64,000 nt of DNA from Rhodothermales bacterium. Its GTDB lineage: Bacteria; Bacteroidota; Rhodothermia; Rhodothermales; UBA10348. The notes beneath the pieces are model-generated. The model worked only from the letters and a program-made list of their open reading frames with translations. It did no database searches and was not told the origin of the DNA. The stretch lies in contig JANJTM010000068.1 in NCBI GenBank assembly GCA_024711125.1, positions 1-64,000 on the forward strand, written 5' to 3'. The first letter of the stretch is position 1. The number at the start of each line of letters is the position of its first letter. Below, piece by piece: positions 34,260 through 43,910 of the stretch. A program made the position numbers and the translations under genes.

Positions 34260-34949
34260 TCAGAGTCCGAACGAGAACGTGATCGTCGTCCAGGCTTCGA
34301 CCGCGCGACCGTCCTGGCGGGCGGGGCGGAAGGTCCACTGCCGGGCCGTCGCCAGGGCGCTTTCCTCGAGGCCGTAACCGAGCGCGGCCACCGATTCGCG
34401 CTCGTTCCGCTCGGGATTGCGGACGAGAATGCGCTCGACGATGCGCGCGTCGGTCACCCGGCCGCGCGCGTCGACCAGGACCTCCACGACGATTTCGGCG
34501 CGGATCCTCCTGCGTCTTGCTTCCTCGGCATACTCGGGTTCCACGAAGCGCACGGGGCGCGGTCCGGAGTCGGGCCGGGTGGCATTCGTCCTGCCGGTCG
34601 GAGGGGATGGGGCGGCGGCGTCGCCCGTGTCACCGACCGCATCGGCCAGCGTGAGATCCTGGGAGAGTTCGAGGTCTGCATCGGGGAGAACGACGTCGTC
34701 CGGAACGATCACCGGGGGCACGGGAGCCGGTGGAGCGGGGGCGCGCCGTTGCTGCCGGGTCGGCAGGATTTCCTCGATCGTGATCGTTTCCTGGGCCCGG
34801 GTATCGAACACGAGCGTGGCCTCCTCCTCGGTCGGAACCGGCCAGAAACGCACGGCACCGATGCCGACGAGCAGGCTGAACACCAGCCCCGCCGCGATAC
34901 GAAGCGGGTAGGCGGCGTGTTCTTCGGTATGGCGGTCGAGCGGGGTCAT
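34260..34949 (-). CDS. tonB: TonB-family energy transducer
   Basis: The 229-residue protein has an N-terminal membrane anchor (LRIAAGLVFSLLVGIGAVRFW, about residues 16-37). A proline-rich periplasm-spanning segment follows (APAPPAPVPPVIVPDDVVLP). The C-terminal TonB domain is recognised by FVEPEYAEEARRRRIRAEIVVEVLVDARGRV and TARQWTFRPARQDGRAV. TonB passes the proton-motive force to outer-membrane receptors such as the STN-type receptor at 43911-46757. ExbB/ExbD are not in the window. The C-terminal domain has an insertion (LVRNPERNERESVAALGYG) between strands, longer than usual. Confidence 0.9.
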   Translation of the reverse strand: MTPLDRHTEEHAAYPLRIAAGLVFSLLVGIGAVRFWPVPTEEEATLVFDTRAQETITIEEILPTRQQRRAPAPPAPVPPVIVPDDVVLPDADLELSQDLTLADAVGDTGDAAAPSPPTGRTNATRPDSGPRPVRFVEPEYAEEARRRRIRAEIVVEVLVDARGRVTDARIVERILVRNPERNERESVAALGYGLEESALATARQWTFRPARQDGRAVEAWTTITFSFGL

Positions 34950-35245
34950 GGCGGAGTGGGTCTAACGAGTCCCCGCACCGGCGGTTCGGGCGCCCGGACC
35001 CCCACCGCCCCCGCGGTCGCCGAACCGGTGTCCCGGGGTGCCGAGACGTCGGGGCGGTACCCCGGGCCGGAGTTGTGGAAAACTTGACGGCATCCTCACG
35101 GAACCGCACTCCCTGCGCTCCTGTTCGAACGGACAATGCGCAAACCCCTTGCCGTTCGCGCGCAGCCGCACACTCCCACTCCCAGGTACTTCGAGAGGCG
35201 TGATCGCCGATCCCCTGATCCCCGCCACGGACGCCCGCCAGTCGG
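34950..35245 (+). other. carA leader region (no protein seen)
   Basis: This divergent region lies between tonB and carA. A possible rightward promoter TTGACG is at 35084-35089, without a convincing -10 partner. An extended hairpin lies at about 35118-35147 (TGCGC...TGTTC-GAAC-GGACA...GCGCA). The next element is a strong terminator, so a rightward transcript must begin here. I cannot match it to a known RNA family. Confidence 0.5.
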
Positions 35246-35277
35246 CCTTCCCGATCATTTCGGGGAGGCTTTTTTTT
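35246..35277 (+). terminator. Strong intrinsic terminator inside the carA leader (possible attenuator)
   Basis: CCTTCCCGA (35246-35254) pairs over 9 bp with TCGGGGAGG (35260-35268) around a TCATT loop, followed by C and eight T residues. This is the best terminator in the window. No rightward gene ends here; carA starts 66 nt downstream. It therefore either ends a small RNA or controls carAB by attenuation. Confidence 0.8.
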
Positions 35278-35342
35278 GGCGGTGACGTGACGGTGCGGGG
35301 CCTCGAGCCCGCTTCGCGACGTCCCGGAATCTCCGAAGCCCG

Positions 35343-36494
35343 ATGATCCCCGGCCTCATTACCAGCGATTCGATCCGCCCGGCCAAGCTGGCCCTCGAAG
35401 ACGGCACCGTCGTCACCGGCATCGCCGTCGGACACGAGGGAGAGACCGGCGGCGAGCTGTGCTTCAACACCAGCATGTCGGGATACCAGGAAATCCTCAC
35501 CGATCCGTCCTACCACGGACAGATCATGATGATGACCTACCCCCACATCGGCAACTACGGGGCGATGGACATCGACACCGAGGCAGCCGGGCCGATGGTC
35601 GCGGGTCTCGTCGTGCGGCAGTTCACCTTCCGCTACTCGAACCAGATCGCCGACGAGTCGCTGGAGTCGTTCATGCGACGCCACAGGCTGGTCGGCATCT
35701 CGGGGGTCGACACGCGCCGGCTCGTGCTGCACATCCGCGAGAAGGGGGTCATGAACGCCGTCATCTCGTCGGTCGACCTCGACGACGCGAGCCTCGTCGC
35801 CAAGGCGAAGGACTGGCCGTCGATGGACGGGCTGGAACTGGCGTCGCGCGTGACCACCGGTTCCGCCTACGATTTCTCGAGCGGCGACGGGGCGCGCATC
35901 GCGGTCTACGACTTCGGGGTCAAGCAGAACATCCTGCGCTCGTTCCGTGACCGGGCCTGCACGGTGCGCGTATTTCCGGCCTCGACGCCGCTTGCCGAGG
36001 TGCTGGCCTGGTCGCCCGACGGCCTCTTCTTCTCGAACGGTCCGGGCGACCCGCGCGCCATGCCGGCGACGATCGCCACGGTGCGCGACGCCGCCGCAAC
36101 CGGGCTTCCGATGTTCGGCATCTGCCTCGGGCACCAGCTGATGGCCCTGTCGCAGGGCCTGGACGTGTACAAGATGTACGTCGGGCACCGCGGCGCCAAC
36201 CACCCCGTCCAGTTCCTCGAGACGGGCCGGGTCGAGGTGACGACCCAGAACCACGGGTTCGCGGTCGACCCGAAGTCGCTCGGGGGCGACGCGGCCGAGC
36301 TGACCCACACGAACCTCAACGACTCGACGGTCGAGGGGCTGCGCTTCAAGCAGTTCGCCGGGTTCTCGGTCCAGTACCACCCGGAAGCGTCCCCGGGGCC
36401 GCACGACAGCCAGTATCTCTTCGACCGCTTCCTCGAGCTCGTCCGCGACGTGCGTGGGGTCGAGTCGAAGCCGTACGTGCTGCCCGTCCGCTGA
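35343..36494 (+). CDS. carA: Carbamoyl-phosphate synthase small (glutaminase) subunit
   Basis: CarA frees ammonia from glutamine and passes it to CarB to make carbamoyl phosphate for pyrimidines and arginine. The 383-residue length is normal. The N-terminal domain has [17 protein letters not shown] and [18 protein letters not shown]. The C-terminal class I glutamine amidotransferase domain has [13 protein letters not shown], the nucleophile Cys in [12 protein letters not shown] (about residue 261), and the His/Glu pair in [12 protein letters not shown]. carB starts 46 nt after the stop, so the two form an operon. The upstream terminator suggests control of read-through into carA. Confidence 0.96.
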   Translation: MIPGLITSDSIRPAKLALEDGTVVTGIAVGHEGETGGELCFNTSMSGYQEILTDPSYHGQIMMMTYPHIGNYGAMDIDTEAAGPMVAGLVVRQFTFRYSNQIADESLESFMRRHRLVGISGVDTRRLVLHIREKGVMNAVISSVDLDDASLVAKAKDWPSMDGLELASRVTTGSAYDFSSGDGARIAVYDFGVKQNILRSFRDRACTVRVFPASTPLAEVLAWSPDGLFFSNGPGDPRAMPATIATVRDAAATGLPMFGICLGHQLMALSQGLDVYKMYVGHRGANHPVQFLETGRVEVTTQNHGFAVDPKSLGGDAAELTHTNLNDSTVEGLRFKQFAGFSVQYHPEASPGPHDSQYLFDRFLELVRDVRGVESKPYVLPVR

Positions 36495-36540
36495 CCTCCG
36501 CCAAGAACCCCTTCCGCCCCTCGAGATCGAACCGCCCGCC

Positions 36541-39369
<2,829 letters not shown>

Positions 39370-39550
39370 GGGCACCCCCAAAAGGATTCGCGGTCCTCGA
39401 GGGCCTCCTCACGCTCCGGCCGAAGGCCGCTCCGGCGGGTCGGGGAATACACGCGCGCCGCGCGTTTCGTCCGCTTATCGCGGGGGAGCGGACCCAGTGC
39501 GTCGAATCGGGGCTGAACGTCCTGGCGTTCGCGCGCTTCTCGGGGCCACG
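39370..39550. other. Intergenic stretch after carB
   Basis: No protein, RNA gene or T-run terminator is visible. It leads into the hairpin repeat array and a decayed toxin gene, so the whole 39370-40079 gap looks like an old insertion and decay site. Confidence 0.4.
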
Positions 39551-39708
39551 ATGTCGTCTTTCGGCGGAAAGTCGACATATTCAGCCGTCTTTTGGGGTCA
39601 AAATGTCGAAAAACGGCGGAAAGTCGACATATTCACCCGCATTTGGGGCCCAATACATCGACTATCGGCCGAAATCCCACATCCGCACCCTTTCGTGCCC
39701 TTGGGGGC
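39551..39708. repeat. 52-bp hairpin-forming tandem repeat, three units
   Basis: Unit 1 is 39551-39602, unit 2 is 39603-39654 and a degenerate unit 3 runs 39655-39708. The units share CGGCGGAAAGTCGACATATT and a TTTGGGG tail. Unit 1 folds into an 11-bp interrupted stem: ATGTCG/CGACAT outside, CTTTC/GAAAG inside, loop GGCG. Unit 2 keeps the outer pairs and unit 3 keeps them only partly. Confidence 0.85.
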
Positions 39709-39731
39709 GCGAACGAGGCCACAGCAGGCCG

Positions 39732-39929
39732 CTACCCCGCCCCGACGTAGCGCACCCGGTCCATCCCGGCGAAATCGGCGTCCTGCGTCCACAGCCGCCG
39801 AGACACCTCGTAAATGGCAATGCAGGGCACGAGCAGCCCATCCGGCTCTTCAACCGGCGGGGCGAAGACGGAAGCGCGGGGTCCGTTTCGGAAGTACTCG
39901 ATCCAACCGGAGGAGTCGGCGACGATCAT
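39732..39929 (-). pseudogene. VapC-type PIN toxin remnant with internal deletion
   Basis: The 65-residue frame starts MIVADSSGWIEYF, the exact N terminus of VapC PIN-domain ribonucleases with the first catalytic Asp, and continues to IAIYEVSRRL (about residue 46). It then jumps to TQDADFAGMDRVRYVG, the C-terminal end of VapC. About 65 residues of the middle, including further catalytic acids, are missing, so it cannot be an active toxin. Directly upstream, another frame reads EPDREL and stops in an ATGA overlap with this start, like the end of a VapB antitoxin, but it is broken by a stop farther up. Both genes look like relics. Confidence 0.75.
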
Positions 39930-40079
39930 AGCTCCCGATCGGGTTCTTGGATCGGATCCGACAACTATCCAAGGACTCACGGACGGCCCAATCATGACCT
40001 TCCGAATTGACCCCGTTTCCACGCAACGGAAGGGCCGCGCTGCCGTAGCCTGACGTCGGCAAGCCAACCCCATTCCGCC

Positions 40080-42821
40080 ATGAACCGCTTGATGAACGGC
40101 GCGCTCGTCGTGTGCGCGCTGATCGCGGCCGCGCCGGGTGCGCGGGCGCAGGATATTCCGATCGACATCCCGTACGAGTCGTTCACGCTCGACAACGGGT
40201 TGACCGTGATCGTGCACGAGGACCGCAAGGCGCCCATCGTCGCGGTCAACGTGTGGTACCACGTGGGATCGAAGAACGAGAAGCCCGGCAAGACCGGGTT
40301 TGCGCACCTGTTCGAGCACCTGATGTTCAACGGGTCAGAGAACTTCAATGACGACTACTTCCAGGTCATGGAGCGCATCGGCGCGACCGACCTGAACGGC
40401 ACGACCAATGAGGACCGCACGAACTACTTCCAGAACGTGCCCACCTCGGCGCTCGACCTGGCGCTCTGGATGGAGTCGGACCGCATGGGGCACCTGCTGG
40501 GGGCCATCACGCAGGAGAAGCTGGACGAGCAGCGCGGCGTGGTCCAGAACGAGAAGCGGGAAGGCGACAACCAGCCCTACGGGATGGTCGATTACCTGCT
40601 GATCGAGAACAGCTTCCCGAAGGGTCACCCGTACTCGTGGAGCGTGATCGGGTCGATGGAGGACCTGGACGCGGCGTCGCTCGAGGACGTGCAGGAGTGG
40701 TTCCGCACGTATTACGGGCCCTCGAACGCGGTATTGGTGCTCGCCGGGGACATCGACGCGGCGACGGCCCGCGAGAAGGTGCAGAAGTACTTCGGCGATA
40801 TCGAGCCCGGGCCGCCGGTGGCGCGCCACGAGGTGCACGTCGCGAAGATGACCGGCGAGCACCGGATGTCGATGGAGGACCGCGTTCCGCAGGCCCGCCT
40901 GTACATGCGCTGGAACTTCCCCGAGTGGAAGAGCCGGGAGTACGCGCTGCTCGACATGGTCTCTGACGTGCTGTCGTCCGGCAAGACGTCCCGCCTCTAC
41001 AAGCGCCTGGTGTACGATGAGCAGATCGCCACGAGTGTCTCGGCCTTCGTCGACGGGCGGGAGATCGCGTCGCAGTTCGGCATCCAGGCCGACGTCAGGC
41101 CGGGCGTGGAGCTGGCGACGGTCGAGGCGGCCATCCGCGAGGAGCTGTCGCGTTTGATCGCCGAGGGGCCGACGCCCGCTGAGGTAGAGCGCGTGCGCAC
41201 CCAGATCGTTTCGGGGCTCGTGCGCGGCACCGAGCGCATCGGTGGTTTCGGCGGAAAGAGCGACGTGCTCGCACAGGCCCAGGTCTACGGCGGGTCGCCC
41301 GACGCGTGGAAGAACCGCATCCGGGTCGTGCAGACGGCCACCGCGGCCGACCTGCGCGACGCGGCCCGGGCCTGGCTGTCGGACGGCGTGCTCCTCGTCG
41401 AGGTACACCCGTTCCCCGAATTCGCGGCGTCCGAAGTCGGTGCCGATCGTTCGGCGCTGCCCGCGACGGGGACTCCGCCGTCGGCCTCGTTCCCGGTCCT
41501 GCAGCGCGCCACGCTCGCCAATGGGCTGAAGATCGTGCTCGCCGAGCGGCCGACCGCCCCGATCGTCGAGTTCAACCTGATGGTGGACGCGGGCTTTGCG
41601 GCTGACCAGGCCGGGATTCCGGGCACGGCCCAGCTCGCGATGGCGATGCTGGACGAGGGCACGAAGACCCGCACGTCGCTCCAGATCTCCGAGGAGGCCG
41701 CCCTGCTCGGCGCCGGCATCGGCGCGGGAAGCAACCTCGACATGTCGTCGGTGTCGCTCTCGGCGCTGAAGGCGAACCTGGCGAAGTCGATGGAACTCTA
41801 TGCGGACATCGTGCTCAACCCGTCGTTCCCTGAGGCCGACTTCGCACGGTTGCAGCGTCAGCAGTTGATCGGAATCCAGCGGGAGAAGGTCACGCCGATC
41901 CAGATGGCCCTTCGGGTCTTCCCGGGCCTGTTGTACGGGCCGGGCCACGCCTACGGGCTTCCGTTGACCGGTTCGGGCACCGAGGAGTCGGTTGCGTCGC
42001 TCACGCCGGCGACCTTGGCCGACTTCCACCGGACCTGGTTCCGCCCGAACAATGCCACGCTCGTCGTGACGGGTGACATCACGATGGCCGAACTGCGTCC
42101 GCTCGTCGAAAAGGCGTTCGGCGGCTGGAAGCAGGCTGACGTGCCGATCAAGAACATCGCCGATGTGCCGTTGTCGACCGGCGGCACGGTGTACGTGATG
42201 GACCGGCCCGGTTCGCCGCAGTCGATCATCTTCGCGGGGCACCTCGCAGCGCGCAAGGCGGATGTGGACGAACTCGCGGTAACCATGGCCAACACGGCGC
42301 TCGGCGGCGCGTTCGTGTCCCGCGTCAACATGAACCTGCGCGAGGACAAGGGATGGGCGTACGGCGCGTTCACGGTGCTCTGGGACGCCAAGGCCCAGCG
42401 GCCGTATTTCGCGTATGCGCCCGTCCAGGCCGACAAGACGGCCGAGTCGATGGCCGAGATCCGCAAGGAGTTCGAGGGCGTGGTTTCGTCGAATCCCCTC
42501 ACGCAGGAGGAGCTGGATTTCGTGCGGTCGCAGCAGATCCTGGCGCTACCGGGCCAATGGGAGACGATCGGCGCCGTCGCGGGCTCGGTCTCGAACATCG
42601 TCCAGTTCGGCCTGCCCGACGATTATTACCAGGGGTACGCCGACCGGCTCGAGGCGATGGGCCTCGATCGCATGAACGAAGCGGCCAGGTCCCTGGTCAA
42701 GCCCGGCAACGTGGTCTACCTCGTCGTGGGTGACCGCGCCGCGATCGAGCCGCGCATGAGGGAGCTCGGCTTCACCGACATCCGGGCGCTGGACGCCGAC
42801 GGGAAGACGGTGGGGAACTGA
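40080..42821 (+). CDS. M16-family (insulinase/pitrilysin-like) metallopeptidase, two-domain
   Basis: This is a 913-residue exported zinc peptidase. The signal peptide ends near ARAQ (residue 24). The inverted zinc motif HxxEH is H76-L-F-E-H80 in FAHLFEHLMFNGS, followed by the distal Glu region in VVQNEKREGDN. The second, inactive M16 half begins about residue 475 (VLQRATLANGLKIVLAERP) and lacks the HxxEH (it has GTAQLAMAMLDEGTKT), as is normal. Periplasmic members degrade peptides, including those left after secretion. A hairpin terminator follows. It is convergent with the lipoprotein gene at 42911-43777. Confidence 0.93.
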   Translation: MNRLMNGALVVCALIAAAPGARAQDIPIDIPYESFTLDNGLTVIVHEDRKAPIVAVNVWYHVGSKNEKPGKTGFAHLFEHLMFNGSENFNDDYFQVMERIGATDLNGTTNEDRTNYFQNVPTSALDLALWMESDRMGHLLGAITQEKLDEQRGVVQNEKREGDNQPYGMVDYLLIENSFPKGHPYSWSVIGSMEDLDAASLEDVQEWFRTYYGPSNAVLVLAGDIDAATAREKVQKYFGDIEPGPPVARHEVHVAKMTGEHRMSMEDRVPQARLYMRWNFPEWKSREYALLDMVSDVLSSGKTSRLYKRLVYDEQIATSVSAFVDGREIASQFGIQADVRPGVELATVEAAIREELSRLIAEGPTPAEVERVRTQIVSGLVRGTERIGGFGGKSDVLAQAQVYGGSPDAWKNRIRVVQTATAADLRDAARAWLSDGVLLVEVHPFPEFAASEVGADRSALPATGTPPSASFPVLQRATLANGLKIVLAERPTAPIVEFNLMVDAGFAADQAGIPGTAQLAMAMLDEGTKTRTSLQISEEAALLGAGIGAGSNLDMSSVSLSALKANLAKSMELYADIVLNPSFPEADFARLQRQQLIGIQREKVTPIQMALRVFPGLLYGPGHAYGLPLTGSGTEESVASLTPATLADFHRTWFRPNNATLVVTGDITMAELRPLVEKAFGGWKQADVPIKNIADVPLSTGGTVYVMDRPGSPQSIIFAGHLAARKADVDELAVTMANTALGGAFVSRVNMNLREDKGWAYGAFTVLWDAKAQRPYFAYAPVQADKTAESMAEIRKEFEGVVSSNPLTQEELDFVRSQQILALPGQWETIGAVAGSVSNIVQFGLPDDYYQGYADRLEAMGLDRMNEAARSLVKPGNVVYLVVGDRAAIEPRMRELGFTDIRALDADGKTVGN

Positions 42822-42851
42822 GCGGGGCTCCGGGTCGGGCAGCAACGGAAA

Positions 42852-42881
42852 GAGCCCGGGTCGCTTGTGCGGCCCGGGCTC
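42852..42881. terminator. Bidirectional terminator between convergent genes
   Basis: A perfect 9-bp stem GAGCCCGGG/CCCGGGCTC with a 12-nt loop. It is followed by CTCGCTTTCC rightward and by TTTCCGTT leftward. It lies between the M16 peptidase stop and the stop of the leftward lipoprotein gene. Confidence 0.7.
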
Positions 42882-42910
42882 CTCGCTTTCCACCGGCTCC
42901 GAATCCCGGA

Positions 42911-43777
42911 TCAGGAGCCCGGATACAGCTCGTGGTTGTCGACGGTGATGCCGCCGGTCACGTTGATGAAGGTGAACCACGCGTAGCGGTTACCGCCCAC
43001 GATACCCGGAATGGTGTCGGCCACGTTGGAGAGCGTGCGCGACCAGACGACGTTGCCGTCCGCATCGAGCAGGTTCAGATCGACGGCGAGGTACCCGCCG
43101 GCATCGCGGAACGCGTGCTGCAGCGTGTACCAGCCGGCGGTCTCGACCTTGTAGCTCGCCTGCACGTGGAGATCCAACCGCGGTGCGAAGTTGGTATTGT
43201 TCGAGCCGAATACGTAGAGGCCCTGCCCGGCGATCGACGACACGTGGAAGATGAAGTCGCGCAGGTGGCCGCCGCCACTGTTGCTCGAGGCAACCGAATA
43301 GTCGAAGCCCTGGCCCGGCGTCCACGCCGGATCCAGGTAGACATCGATCTCGGCGAAGTAGTCACCAGGCCACGTGGCCTCGTAGCCGTCGAAGCGGGAG
43401 AAGGGACTTCCGGCGAGGTTCGCCGTGCCACCCGAAGCCGTGACCGTTCCGAACCATCCGGTAGCGTCCACCGAGAAGTCCTGCTGCCACCAATAGGCCT
43501 GGACGGGCGAGCAGTCGGGGCCGAAGTTCTTGCCGGGCATGCCCGGATAGGCCGAGCCGGGCTGGCCGTCCCCGTGCTTCAGGTGCGCGGCGAGGGCATT
43601 GCCGTTGATGGTGAGAAGCTGGAACGTGCCGCCGTCGACGTGGCAGACGTCCACCTTGGACTGCTTGCCCTTGGCGGCGATGTCGGCCTCGTCGAGGCCG
43701 GCCAGGTTGCTGTCTGCGCATCCCGCCACAAGCGCAAGCGCCAGGACGAGAAGCGCGGCATTACGTAGAGGTGCCAT
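42911..43777 (-). CDS. Lipoprotein with Cys-His motif domain and lectin-like beta-sandwich
   Basis: This is a 288-residue product. The lipoprotein signal ALLVLALALVAGC puts the anchored Cys near residue 20. Residues about 40-75 have VDVCHVDGGTFQLLTINGNALAAHLKHGD, a pattern (CH...HLxHGD) I have seen as a small module in secreted proteins of marine and FCB-group bacteria. Residues about 95-288 form a jelly-roll-like domain (FSRFDGYEATWPGDYFAEIDVYLD, WFTFINVTGGITVDNHELYPG) resembling carbohydrate-binding or LamG-like sandwiches. GGAG lies 6 nt before ATG 43777 and fixes the start. It follows the TonB receptor gene by 133 nt. Its function is not known. Confidence 0.78.
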   Translation of the reverse strand: MAPLRNAALLVLALALVAGCADSNLAGLDEADIAAKGKQSKVDVCHVDGGTFQLLTINGNALAAHLKHGDGQPGSAYPGMPGKNFGPDCSPVQAYWWQQDFSVDATGWFGTVTASGGTANLAGSPFSRFDGYEATWPGDYFAEIDVYLDPAWTPGQGFDYSVASSNSGGGHLRDFIFHVSSIAGQGLYVFGSNNTNFAPRLDLHVQASYKVETAGWYTLQHAFRDAGGYLAVDLNLLDADGNVVWSRTLSNVADTIPGIVGGNRYAWFTFINVTGGITVDNHELYPGS

Positions 43778-43910
43778 GCGTGTCTCCATTGAGGGGATGG
43801 ATCCGGGTGCGATCGGCCGCATCGATGAGATCTGTCGGCGTCGCATCCGCTTGTTTCGAATGGAAACGCTGGAATTCCGCCAATTCGCTCGCCGGGCGAT
43901 TCGGAGACCC

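Noticed and set aside
35050-35277. 6S RNA, SRP RNA or a known riboswitch in the carA leader
   Set aside because: I looked for their conserved blocks (SRP GNAR loop region, 6S long stem with central bubble, common riboswitch cores) and found none, so I report only an unassigned leader.
35038-35346. A 102-codon frame in the carA leader as a leader peptide
   Set aside because: It runs through the terminator hairpin and into the carA start, has no ribosome site, and its composition is that of non-coding GC-rich DNA.
39551-39708. CRISPR array
   Set aside because: Units are directly adjacent with no variable spacers, there are only three copies, and no cas genes are in the window.
40335-42242. 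A 635-codon open frame antisense to the M16 peptidase gene
   Set aside because: Same cause: the peptidase gene has a signal peptide, zinc motif and full family length, while the antisense frame is Arg/His-rich with no recognisable domain.
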